Positions 1-7,042 of a DNA stretch of 9,771 bases are shown here, piece by piece. The position numbers were made by a program, and so were the translations under genes. Under the pieces are notes generated by a model. It was given only the letters and a program-made list of their open reading frames with translations, had not been told where the DNA came from and did not search any database. The stretch's first letter is position 1. Each line of letters starts with the position of its first letter. Source of the DNA: an uncultured Ruminococcus sp. (lineage in GTDB: Bacteria; Bacillota_A; Clostridia; Oscillospirales; Ruminococcaceae); assembly GCA_937880065.1 (NCBI GenBank), contig CALFMA010000298.1, positions 1-9,771 on the forward strand, given 5' to 3'.

Positions 1-42
1 GTGGTGCTCTATGAGAATGACCTCCCTGACTCGTTTAAGTAG
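1..42 (+). CDS. Possible 3' end of an upstream gene (partial)
   Basis: Frame 1 is open from the window edge and reads VVLYENDLPDSFK before a TAG at 40-42. Pilus operons often have another gene, such as a tip pilin or signal peptidase, ahead of the major pilin, so a gene tail here is plausible. Thirteen codons are too few to recognise a family, and an open frame this short can occur by chance. Confidence 0.2.
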   Translation: MVLYENDLPDSFK

Positions 43-58
43 AAGAGATGATAAAAAC

Positions 59-86
59 TTGATTTTTCAAATCCTATATATATAAA
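59..86 (+). promoter_or_regulatory. Putative sigma-A promoter of the pilus operon
   Basis: TTGATT at 59-64 is followed after 16 bases by TATAAA at 81-86, inside an AT-rich tract and about 40 bases ahead of the pilin start. The surrounding TATATATA run allows other -10 placements. No other strong promoter is visible before the pilin gene, so this would drive the four-gene operon. Confidence 0.4.
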
Positions 87-126
87 TATTAAATTTTAAC
101 TCTTTTAAAGAGGAAAGGAAGCAATC

Positions 127-1950
127 ATGAAAAACATGAAAAAAATTGCAAGCGTAGTACTTGCTCTTGTAATGGTTTTTGCAATGGCTTCAGTAGCTTT
201 TGCAGCTAACATTACAATTACCGGCGGAGCAACAGGTGCAGAATATGCAGCTTATAAACTCCTTAATGCTACAAACTCAGGTGACAACTATGCTTATACT
301 CTCAATGATAAGTATACAGCAGTTCTTCAGGAAGTTACCGGTGAAGACACACAGGCAGACATCGTAGCTTATATCGAAGGTCTTGATGCAGAGGGTATCA
401 GAGATTTTGCTGATGCGGTTTATGATAAGATCAAGGATATGGCTCCTGACTACACAACTGCTAATGATGCGTTCACAAATGTTGACCAGGGTTACTATCT
501 TATCGCTGAAACAAAAATTGGTGCTGACACTGATGAAGGTTCAGACGACTCAGTTTCACTTGTAATGCTTGACACAGCTGGTCAGGATGACATCCAGGTT
601 AGCACAAAGGAAGATGTTCCCACTGTTGAGAAAAAGGTTCAGGATACAAACGATACAACAGGCGCAACATCAGGCTGGCAGGATTCAGCTGACTATGATA
701 TCGGTGATGCAGTACCTTTTAAGCTTTATGGTACAATGCCTGAGAATCTTGATAAGTACGGTGCATATTATTACCGCTTTAACGATACACTTGATTCGCA
801 GTTTGATAAGCCTACAAATGTTATAATTACAATTAATGGTGAAGTTGATGGTGTAGCAAAAACTACAAAATTGTATTACAAGCCTACAGGTACTCAAACA
901 AGTACTCAAAATGGTATAGTAACAAACTGGTCTTATGAACAGTATACTGATGATACATTTACTAATAAAGAGACTTCTATAGATAAAAATTGTAGCGTTA
1001 AATATGACGGCTCAAAGTTTACAGTTGCTTTTGAAAACATTAAGGCATATGAAGGTGTAGATATAGATACTGTTGTTACAGTTGAATACAAATCTGTTCT
1101 TAATAAGACTGCTGTAGTTGGTAATCCTGGTCAGAAGAATAAGGTGGATTTAACTTATTCAAATAATCCTAACTTCGATTACAAGCCAACAATTAATGAT
1201 GATACATCTGATTCCCCAGGGAATGAGAATACAGGTAAAACACCAGAAGATTTTGTTAATGTTCATACTTATGCGGTCAAGTTAGATAAGAATTTCTTTA
1301 ATGCAGCTGGTAAAGAACTTACACCTGCAGAAGTAACAGAAGATGTTTATGACGATGCAAGGTTTAGTCTTTCTAAGGGTGGTTCTGAACTTTATTTCCT
1401 GCCTTCTACCGATACTGATTATGATTATGTTCTTGCTAAGGAGGGAGAAAAGGTTACAATAGACGGAACAGAATATACTGCAACAAATCGTTTGGAACTT
1501 ACTCTTGAAAGTACTGATCTTGTAATCAGAGTTAAAGGTCTTGATGAAGGTGCGTATACACTTAAGGAAGAAGTAGTTCCTACAGGTTTTAATAAAGCAC
1601 CTGAACAGACAATTACTATTGATGCTGGTACAGTAAACGATCATGGATGGGACGGAACAACCGAAGATGTAACACTTAAGTCATTCACATGGACAGTTTC
1701 TGATGGTACAAATTCATCTACTGTAAATCAGGGCGTAGATGCAGATGGAAATGCTTACAAAGATAAAGATGGAAATCCAATAAGCATTACTGCTGAAGCT
1801 CTGGCAACAATGGAAAACAGACAGGGTACATCCCTCCCCGGCACCGGTGGTATCGGTACAACAATCTTCTATCTTGGCGGTGGAGCAATGGCAGCAATCG
1901 GCGGCATTTACCTCATTTCCAAGAGAAGAATGAGAAAGTCTGAGGAATAA
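127..1950 (+). CDS. Major pilin (SpaA-type backbone), LPGTG-anchored
   Basis: This 607-aa secreted shaft subunit would be polymerised on the cell surface by the class C sortase encoded next. A signal peptide ends near AFA-AN (residues 24-28). The first globular domain contains GYYLIAET at 122-129. VPTVEKKV at 164-171 is the likely lysine-bearing pilin motif, and DIGDAVPF at 191-198 opens a fimbrial isopeptide-forming D2-type domain. A Cna_B-like C-terminal domain starts near VKLDKN (384-389) and carries the E-box-like YTLKEEVVPTG (477-487). The sorting signal is LPGTG at 570-574, then a hydrophobic segment and an RR-rich tail. The start at 127 is set by AGGAAAGGA at 111-119, and M4 is a less well placed alternative. 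The middle of the gene has different isoleucine codon use from its ends. The pilin assignment is firm; which lysine is joined during polymerisation is inferred. Confidence 0.93.
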   Translation: MKNMKKIASVVLALVMVFAMASVAFAANITITGGATGAEYAAYKLLNATNSGDNYAYTLNDKYTAVLQEVTGEDTQADIVAYIEGLDAEGIRDFADAVYDKIKDMAPDYTTANDAFTNVDQGYYLIAETKIGADTDEGSDDSVSLVMLDTAGQDDIQVSTKEDVPTVEKKVQDTNDTTGATSGWQDSADYDIGDAVPFKLYGTMPENLDKYGAYYYRFNDTLDSQFDKPTNVIITINGEVDGVAKTTKLYYKPTGTQTSTQNGIVTNWSYEQYTDDTFTNKETSIDKNCSVKYDGSKFTVAFENIKAYEGVDIDTVVTVEYKSVLNKTAVVGNPGQKNKVDLTYSNNPNFDYKPTINDDTSDSPGNENTGKTPEDFVNVHTYAVKLDKNFFNAAGKELTPAEVTEDVYDDARFSLSKGGSELYFLPSTDTDYDYVLAKEGEKVTIDGTEYTATNRLELTLESTDLVIRVKGLDEGAYTLKEEVVPTGFNKAPEQTITIDAGTVNDHGWDGTTEDVTLKSFTWTVSDGTNSSTVNQGVDADGNAYKDKDGNPISITAEALATMENRQGTSLPGTGGIGTTIFYLGGGAMAAIGGIYLISKRRMRKSEE

Positions 1951-2019
1951 GTTAAAATATAACATTATTAAATCGGAATAGAAAACAAAAACTAACTAAA
2001 GGCTAATTAACCTAATTAT

Positions 2020-2047
2020 GCCGCCGACGGTGAAAGCTGTCGGCGGC
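2020..2047 (+). promoter_or_regulatory. Intercistronic hairpin between major pilin and sortase
   Basis: GCCGCCGAC at 2020-2028 pairs perfectly with GTCGGCGGC at 2039-2047 around a 10-base loop. No T-run follows, and the sortase ribosome binding site (GGGAGG, about 2053-2058) comes immediately after. It is therefore not a classic terminator. It could attenuate or process the mRNA, or protect the upstream 3' end, giving more pilin than sortase message. Confidence 0.7.
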
Positions 2048-2063
2048 CATTAGGGAGGATCCC

Positions 2064-2957
2064 ATGAAAAAAAAGAAAAAAATCAATAAAGCAAGCTTAT
2101 TTACAACAATATTTTTTACATTAATGCTGTTCGTGGGAGTCTCCGTGATGCTTTACCCAATCGTAAGCGATTGGTGGAACTCCAAGGTACAAAGCCGAGC
2201 AGTTGCCAACTATGAAGTGGCAGTTGCCAATATGGACACAAGCAGAACAGACAAAATGATTGAAAAGGCAAATGAGTATAACAAGAAAATTGCTCGACTT
2301 GAAGCACCATTCGTGGATTTCGACAAGGTTTCGGGCTATGACACAACCCTCAATATTTCGGGTACGGGAATTATGGGCTACATTTCAATTCCTGTAATTC
2401 AGGTTGAATTGCCTATCTACCACGGCACAAGTGAAGAAGTTCTGAATATTGCCGCAGGTCATCTCGAGGGTTCATCCCTCCCCGTAGGCGGAGCGAATAC
2501 CCATTCAGTAATATCCGCCCACAGAGGATTGCCCTCAGCACGACTTTTCACCGACCTTGACAAAATCGAAAAAGGCGATGTATTCACAGTCAATATTCTC
2601 GACCGAATTTATACCTATGAGGTTGAAGAAATACTCATTGTAGAGCCTCACGAAATTAACACGCTTTCAATTATCCCCAACAGCGATTATGTAACACTTA
2701 TGACTTGTACTCCCTACGGTATCAACACACACCGTCTGCTGATACGTTCACACCGTATCGAAACCGTGTACAAGAAAGAGTACAGAGTTGTTGCGGAAAT
2801 GGTAAAAATTGACCCTATGCTTGTAATTCCGTTTATCTGTGCACCATTTGTATTCATACTGGTGTGCGTATGGGTATTCGGCGGCAAGCGTAAACCCAGA
2901 CCACCAAGAGAAATTGCCGCACGTCTGATACTGGACGGAAGGGAGGTTGTAAAATGA
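2064..2957 (+). CDS. Class C (pilus-polymerising) sortase
   Basis: This 297-aa membrane transpeptidase would link pilin monomers by cutting at the LPXTG Thr-Gly bond and joining the threonine to a lysine of the next pilin. Transmembrane segments lie near residues 11-33 and 252-272, the two-anchor layout usual for class C. The core matches the family: GIMGYISIP (102-110), LPIYHGT (116-122), catalytic His153 in SAHRGLPSA, catalytic Cys215 in TLMTCTPYG and Arg224 in NTHRLL. The lid region reads LEAPFVDF (79-86), without an exact DP(F/W/Y) motif. AGGGAGGAT directly upstream supports ATG 2064. The stop overlaps the next start as ATGA. Its position between two LPXTG pilins identifies the substrates. 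Confidence 0.95.
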   Translation: MKKKKKINKASLFTTIFFTLMLFVGVSVMLYPIVSDWWNSKVQSRAVANYEVAVANMDTSRTDKMIEKANEYNKKIARLEAPFVDFDKVSGYDTTLNISGTGIMGYISIPVIQVELPIYHGTSEEVLNIAAGHLEGSSLPVGGANTHSVISAHRGLPSARLFTDLDKIEKGDVFTVNILDRIYTYEVEEILIVEPHEINTLSIIPNSDYVTLMTCTPYGINTHRLLIRSHRIETVYKKEYRVVAEMVKIDPMLVIPFICAPFVFILVCVWVFGGKRKPRPPREIAARLILDGREVVK

Positions 2958-4078
2958 CGACAGCAAGAAAAAGAATCGGGGCTGTGCTACTGGTTATAGG
3001 CATGGCAATAATGTTCAGTCTTAGCTGTATGAGTACTGTTGCTTCGGCTAAAACAAAAGGAACGCTGACGCTGATATGCGAATGTAAGGATAAACCTGTA
3101 AAGGGTTTGGAATGGAGTCTTTACCGAATAGGCTCTTTTGACGGGGAAAAAATTATTCTTGAAGGCGAATTTGCAAAGCTGCCTGTTGATATGAGCGACC
3201 TTTCCGCATCGGGACTTGCAGCATCAGCTTCAACCTTGAAAGAATTTGCTTTCGTCTACAAGTATAAAACAACGGATAAAGCAAATTCTAAGAAAGACGG
3301 TTCAGTTGAACTTAAATTTGATGAGGCGGGAGCTTATCTTATAGCCGCACCTGTTTACAAGGACGGAAAGGAAACATTTGTTCCCACTCCTGCAATCTTT
3401 ATTCTTGATCCCGAAAAAGAACCCGAAACTACAATTTACCCAAAAATCAAAAAAGATGCCGTTCTCACAGGTGAAATTCAGCGTTATCAGCTTGTGAAAA
3501 TCTGGGAGAATGACGAAGATCAGCCATTGAAGCCAAATGAAATCGTAGTTGATATTTACCGTGATTTCAAATACTATGAAACGGTAACTCTTTCCGAAGC
3601 CAATAACTGGAGTTATTCATGGGAAGAAGAACATTATTCGGAATGGTCAATGATTGAGCGAAAAATTCCCGAGGGATGCGCTGTTATTTACAGAGAAAAC
3701 GGCAGACAGTATGTTGTGGTTAATACCTATGTTCCCGATTTTGTATTTGATTGGGAATTGAACTTCCCGCCTCCTGTTGTGGAGGAACTGACAACTACAG
3801 TTACAGAGGAAACTACAACTACCACATCATACACAAGTACAATTGACGGCGGAGTTACATCAGAAAGCACATCAACAACTGAAACTTCAACTTCAACAAC
3901 AACAACTACAACCACATCAACTAAAAAAACATCAACAACCAAGCGTACTACAACAAGCAAACTTCCGCAGACAGGACAATTATGGTGGCCTGTACCTGTA
4001 ATGGCAGTTGGCGGACTTGTTCTCATAGCAACGGGAGCAAGAATAATCAGCGGCTCAAAGAGGGACGAAGATGAATAA
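2954..4078 (+). CDS. Minor/basal pilin, LPQTG-anchored, Thr-rich stalk
   Basis: This 374-aa secreted surface protein probably forms the pilus base joined to the cell wall. It has a signal peptide (cleavage near ASA-KT, residues 30-34). An N-terminal pilin domain contains GAYLIAAPV (126-134), and the motif IYPK at 161-164 is the usual position of the pilin-motif lysine. A Cna_B-type domain follows (about 179-260; VKIWEND and NNWSYSW are typical). Then come a Thr/Ser-rich low-complexity wall-spanning stalk (about 279-336), LPQTG at 337-341, a hydrophobic segment and a charged tail. The start overlaps the sortase stop (ATGA) and has GGGAGG upstream. The long Thr/Ser linker and the single Cna_B domain fit a SpaB-like basal subunit better than a tip adhesin, because no adhesin domain is visible. 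The basal role is inferred. Confidence 0.88.
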   Translation: MTTARKRIGAVLLVIGMAIMFSLSCMSTVASAKTKGTLTLICECKDKPVKGLEWSLYRIGSFDGEKIILEGEFAKLPVDMSDLSASGLAASASTLKEFAFVYKYKTTDKANSKKDGSVELKFDEAGAYLIAAPVYKDGKETFVPTPAIFILDPEKEPETTIYPKIKKDAVLTGEIQRYQLVKIWENDEDQPLKPNEIVVDIYRDFKYYETVTLSEANNWSYSWEEEHYSEWSMIERKIPEGCAVIYRENGRQYVVVNTYVPDFVFDWELNFPPPVVEELTTTVTEETTTTTSYTSTIDGGVTSESTSTTETSTSTTTTTTTSTKKTSTTKRTTTSKLPQTGQLWWPVPVMAVGGLVLIATGARIISGSKRDEDE

Positions 4079-4715
4079 AAAACACGGATTAATTTGTGTA
4101 GTGCTTGGGACATTGCTGCTGATAGCGGCAATGTCCCTTGTTTTCTACAACAGGAACGAGAATAAAAAAAGCGGTGAGGCTGCGGAAACGGTTCTTATGG
4201 AGTTGGTGGAGATAATACCTGCACAGCCGCCAACTGAGCCGCCAACGGAAATTCCAACAGCAGGGGATATTCTTGCGGAATATGACATCGAGCCTACAAC
4301 AGTTCCCAAAGAGGAAACTACAGTTGTCATCGCTGAAAACGGCTATATCGGCATTGTGAAAATTCCCGATTTACAGCTTGAATTGCCTGTTATGAGCGAT
4401 TGGAGCTACCCGAAGCTGAATATAGCACCTTGTCGATACAAGGGCAGCGTAGCCGAGGGAGATATTATCATAGCGGCACACAACTATTGGTCACATTTCG
4501 GCAGATTATCGGAACTGGGCGGCGGTGAGATATTCACATTCACCGAGGCTGACGGCACAGTTCACAGGTATGAAATTACTGAGATTATCCAGCTTGACGG
4601 CAGAGATATCGAGGGTATGGATTTCGGTTCTGCGGAGTCATGGGATATGACGCTGTTCACCTGTACTCTCGGCGGTCAGAGCAGAGTTACTGTCCGAGGT
4701 GTTGAAATAGAATAA
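4071..4715 (+). CDS. Small second sortase of the pilus operon
   Basis: This 214-aa single-pass sortase has one N-terminal membrane anchor (about residues 6-26). A Pro/Thr/Glu-rich linker (about 50-85) leads to a compact catalytic domain beginning GYIGIVKIP (91-99). The triad is visible: His137 in IIAAHNYWSHFG, Cys198 in MTLFTCTLGG and Arg205 in SRVTVRG. The domain lacks the C-terminal membrane segment of class C enzymes and does not match the TLMTCTPYG pattern, so it is a different class, closest by eye to class B/D-like sortases. It overlaps the minor pilin by 8 bases, with AGAGGG at 4059-4064 as ribosome binding site. As the last gene of the operon it probably performs cell-wall anchoring of the finished pilus; that role is inferred. 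Confidence 0.88.
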   Translation: MNKKHGLICVVLGTLLLIAAMSLVFYNRNENKKSGEAAETVLMELVEIIPAQPPTEPPTEIPTAGDILAEYDIEPTTVPKEETTVVIAENGYIGIVKIPDLQLELPVMSDWSYPKLNIAPCRYKGSVAEGDIIIAAHNYWSHFGRLSELGGGEIFTFTEADGTVHRYEITEIIQLDGRDIEGMDFGSAESWDMTLFTCTLGGQSRVTVRGVEIE

Positions 4716-4732
4716 CTAAAGGGCATCTCTAA

Positions 4733-4776
4733 AAATCCCCCCGTGTCGGAAAATCCGATACGGGGGATTTGATTTT
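4733..4776 (+). terminator. Intrinsic terminator of the pilus operon
   Basis: AAATCCCCCCGTGTCGGA (4733-4750) pairs with TCCGATACGGGGGATTT (4754-4770) apart from one bulged C and one G-T pair, around a 3-base loop. GATTTTG follows. It begins 17 bases after the second sortase stop codon. Confidence 0.85.
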
Positions 4777-4801
4777 GTGCGATTGTGTTACATAACAAAA
4801 A

Positions 4802-4868
4802 CTCCCCGATGTCAATTCATCAGCAATATGTCTATTGCGTGAAGTTGAAATCGGGGAGGGATTTTTTT
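4802..4868. terminator. Long bidirectional terminator between convergent genes
   Basis: CTCCCCGAT (4802-4810) pairs with ATCGGGGAG (4850-4858). Inside this, TCAA/TTGA, TTCA/TGAA and the perfect tip GCAATA-TGTC-TATTGC (4823-4838) continue the stem, giving a nearly continuous 57-nt hairpin. Seven Ts (4862-4868) follow on the + strand, and the - strand reads five Ts on its own downstream side. It can therefore stop both the pilus operon and the Spo0A-like gene. Confidence 0.85.
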
Positions 4869-4917
4869 AGTCAAAAATATAGTGTTTGTCTACAGCTATA
4901 AATCTGCCTGCCACAGA

Positions 4918-5742
4918 TTAAATCTTGCGGTTAGTTATATTATTGAGTGCATTTAGATTGTCACTATAGAAAATACTTCTGTATCCCGATGAAGTTCTTT
5001 TCAAATGCATAGCAAGCTTATCGCTTGCAAGTGCGATGAATTCGGAGTTCGTAGGACGGCTTGTGAAATTTTCTGTATTACAGCCGAAAAACTCATTTAT
5101 CGCCGTTTTATCATTTCTGTTCCACGCAATTTCAAGAGCGTGGCGGATTGCTCTTTCGACACGTGCAGATTCTGTCTGATGAATTTCAGCCACACGGGGA
5201 TAGAGCTTTTTTGTAACAGCTTCCAGATATGAGGGGTTTGCCGTACTTTCAAGAATTGCAGTACGCAGGAATTTATACCCTTTAATATGAGCAGGAATGC
5301 CGATATTTCTTATAAGGTTTGTGACTAAAAGCTCAGCATCGTCACATTCATTATTATATTTCTTTACAGCAACAAGCTTGACAGTATTTGCGATTTCATT
5401 ATAATTCAATGGTTTTGACAATACATAAGCCGCACCGTTTTCTATAAGCTGACGGGAAATAAAATCGTTCTCTACCTCAGAAATAACGATAAACTGAGGA
5501 GTACTTGTTCCGTTTGCATTGACCTTACGCATAATCTGTGCAGCATCTGAATGATTGAGCGAAAGGTCTATAATAACTACGTCGGGGCAATCTCTTGCAA
5601 TAGAGTTGAGGATTACTTCTGCGTCTTTTCTTCTTGTATAAGCGTAAATATTATTTTCGTTAAGTTTTGATGCTATACGTATACCATAGTCAGCAGTATC
5701 GTCGCAGACAAGCACCTTTAAAACGGGTTTTTCTCTGTTCAT
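4918..5742 (-). CDS. spo0A: Spo0A-family response regulator
   Basis: This 274-aa cytoplasmic transcription factor has a receiver domain (about 8-125) with the acidic pair D14/D15, phospho-acceptor Asp59 in VVIIDLS, switch residue Ser88 and Lys110 in SKP. The C-terminal Spo0A DNA-binding domain is clear: GIPAHIKGYKFLR (148-160), KLYPRVAEIH (179-188), the recognition-helix region RVERAIRHALEIAW (194-207) and RPTNSEFIALASDKL (229-243). The receiver lacks the usual MPxLDG stretch after the acceptor Asp and is divergent overall. This may therefore be a Spo0A paralogue rather than the master sporulation regulator. A ribosome binding site (AAGGAAGA) precedes ATG 5742. It is convergent with the pilus operon and has its own promoter. 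The DNA-binding family is certain; the regulon is not visible here. Confidence 0.9.
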   Translation of the reverse strand: MNREKPVLKVLVCDDTADYGIRIASKLNENNIYAYTRRKDAEVILNSIARDCPDVVIIDLSLNHSDAAQIMRKVNANGTSTPQFIVISEVENDFISRQLIENGAAYVLSKPLNYNEIANTVKLVAVKKYNNECDDAELLVTNLIRNIGIPAHIKGYKFLRTAILESTANPSYLEAVTKKLYPRVAEIHQTESARVERAIRHALEIAWNRNDKTAINEFFGCNTENFTSRPTNSEFIALASDKLAMHLKRTSSGYRSIFYSDNLNALNNITNRKI

Positions 5743-5812
5743 TTTATATCTTCCTTATAAATATTTCGTTACTTCTGGCTTATGATTTATCCGGAGATTT
5801 TATCACACTAAA

Positions 5813-5841
5813 ATTTTATCATATTTTTCTGGAGATGTCAA
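5813..5841 (-). promoter_or_regulatory. Strong sigma-A promoter of the Spo0A-like gene
   Basis: On the - strand a perfect TTGACA (5841-5836) is followed, 17 bases later, by TAAAAT (5818-5813). TGA stands directly before the -10, making an extended -10 element. Transcription should start near 5806, leaving a leader of about 60 nt before ATG 5742. Confidence 0.8.
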
Positions 5842-5883
5842 TAGAAAAAATCAAAACGTGCTGAAAATATCGTATTTAGGTAA

Positions 5884-5974
5884 TCGAATAGTCTTGAATT
5901 TTATATTATTATGTCGAAAAAAATCGAATTAAATCGAAAATAATGAAGAAATTATCATAAATCGACATAATAAT
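5884..5974. promoter_or_regulatory. TCGAA array with a 0A box inside a 13-bp inverted repeat
   Basis: TCGAA occurs at 5884, 5914, 5924 and 5934, so three copies are exactly 10 bp apart. The copy at 5914 lies in TGTCGAA (5912-5918), identical to the Spo0A binding-box core. ATTATTATGTCGA (5905-5917) is perfectly repeated in inverted form at 5962-5974, which places a second TGTCGA on the - strand. The array lies about 45-140 bp upstream of the -35 of the Spo0A-like gene and just beyond the rsgI terminator. It is the main content of the 340-bp gap at 5743-6082, and autoregulation is the natural inference. Confidence 0.55.
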
Positions 5975-6011
5975 TTATGCTTCGTCAAGAAAAATTCACA
6001 GGTATATAAAA

Positions 6012-6060
6012 AATGAAAAAACAATCCCCCTGCAAAATTCTTTGGAGTTTGCAAGGGGAT
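6012..6060 (-). terminator. Intrinsic terminator of the sigI-rsgI operon
   Basis: ATCCCCCTGCAAA (6024-6036) pairs with TTTGCAAGGGGAT (6048-6060) except for one C-A mismatch. On the - strand the stem is followed by TGTTTTTTCATTTTTT. It lies about 22 bases after the rsgI-like stop codon. Confidence 0.85.
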
Positions 6061-6082
6061 ATGTGTATTGTGAGATTTACTT

Positions 6083-7042
6083 TTATTTTACAATATCTTT
6101 ATTTTTTTCGTGGGGGAGTGTATCGCCAACATTCGGAATTTCCGCATGTACACCGTTTGGCTCTATTTTATCCTTGTCATTCTGGTGGGGGAGTCTGTTT
6201 CCCTTATCATCGGGCTTCTGGTGAGGCGGTACTGCGTTTTCCACAGGTGGAACAGGTGTTTCTTCCAACGTGGGAGGAGTTGGCGGTGCAGCAGGTGCAG
6301 AGGGAGTTACCACAGGCTCATCCTTCGGAGCAGGTGGAACAGGTTTCTCTACAGGCTTTGTTTTTATCGTAGGAACAGGTTTTTCCGCCTTGTCATCATT
6401 GGAAACCGCAGTTGTTATTTCAACTATCGGCTTTTCATGAGGCAGCTTATCCTTTTTATCCTCAATTTTCGGAGGCTTTTTCTCGTCGTGGATATTTACC
6501 TTTATATCGTGCTTGGGAAGTTCCGCTTCAAGCTTTGACTTTATAACTTCAAGATTTTTCTCGCTTTTTCCCTCAACGTAAACATCAACGGTATCACCTG
6601 CTGAAATATAGCCCTCGGAAATTTCCGCCTTTAAGATTTCATTGGCGGCTTCAACATTGTCTTTGCCCTTTATATCGACCTTTTCAATGATTTTTGTGCC
6701 GTAATCGTTATTGCTTTCAATGCTTAGCACCTTGCCCGAACTGTTAAGCGTCATACTTATAGAAGTATCTGATGCAAGGGTAACAGTTGAACATGGTTTC
6801 AGATTTTTGTTATAATACGAATAGCAAGGGATTGAAATTATACCGATACAAGCGGCAGCGGCAACTACAGTTTTGATTATTGTCATAACAGGTTTTCCGT
6901 CCTTGTACTTCTCCGTCATAATCACGGGATTGGTGACAGTTTGTCCTGTTTTGTAATTGAGATTTGCGGCAAAAACGAATTTGCCCTCCTCGTCCATAAG
7001 TACGGAATAGCCTTTAGCACATTGCATTACTATGTATTTCAT
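6083..7042 (-). CDS. rsgI: RsgI-like membrane anti-sigma-I factor
   Basis: This 319-aa single-pass protein is predicted to hold sigma-I inactive at the membrane. The N-terminal cytoplasmic RsgI_N-type domain (about 1-48) includes YSVLMDEEGKFVFA. A transmembrane helix follows at about 53-76. The juxtamembrane extracellular domain (about 83-185) has SISMTLNSSGKVLSIES, aligning without gaps to the RsgI stretch around the autocleaved Asn-Pro bond; here that dipeptide is Asp92-Thr93. The outer tail (about 188-319) is Pro/Lys/Glu-rich, with LPH(E/Q) recurring at 200, 284 and 309, and shows no carbohydrate-binding module. Its ATG shares one base with the sigI stop (TAATG), so the two genes are translationally coupled, as in known sigI-rsgI operons. 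The family call rests on the N-terminal and juxtamembrane domains plus context; the signal sensed is unknown. Confidence 0.85.
   Translation of the reverse strand: MKYIVMQCAKGYSVLMDEEGKFVFAANLNYKTGQTVTNPVIMTEKYKDGKPVMTIIKTVVAAAACIGIISIPCYSYYNKNLKPCSTVTLASDTSISMTLNSSGKVLSIESNNDYGTKIIEKVDIKGKDNVEAANEILKAEISEGYISAGDTVDVYVEGKSEKNLEVIKSKLEAELPKHDIKVNIHDEKKPPKIEDKKDKLPHEKPIVEITTAVSNDDKAEKPVPTIKTKPVEKPVPPAPKDEPVVTPSAPAAPPTPPTLEETPVPPVENAVPPHQKPDDKGNRLPHQNDKDKIEPNGVHAEIPNVGDTLPHEKNKDIVK

Noticed and set aside
3014..3040. Lipoprotein signal in the minor pilin (Cys25)
   Set aside because: The residues before Cys25 do not fit a lipobox; a normal cleavage at ASA-K is better.
3727..4131. Val-rich open frame on the - strand
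   Set aside because: Antisense shadow of the ACA/ACT threonine-rich stalk of the minor pilin.
6108..6121. LPHEK near the RsgI C-terminus as a sorting signal
   Set aside because: No Thr-Gly, no following hydrophobic segment and no terminal positive tail.
6013..6538. Overlapping + strand open frames opposite rsgI
   Set aside because: They run through the terminator and the Pro-rich codons of rsgI; no ribosome binding site or recognisable domain.
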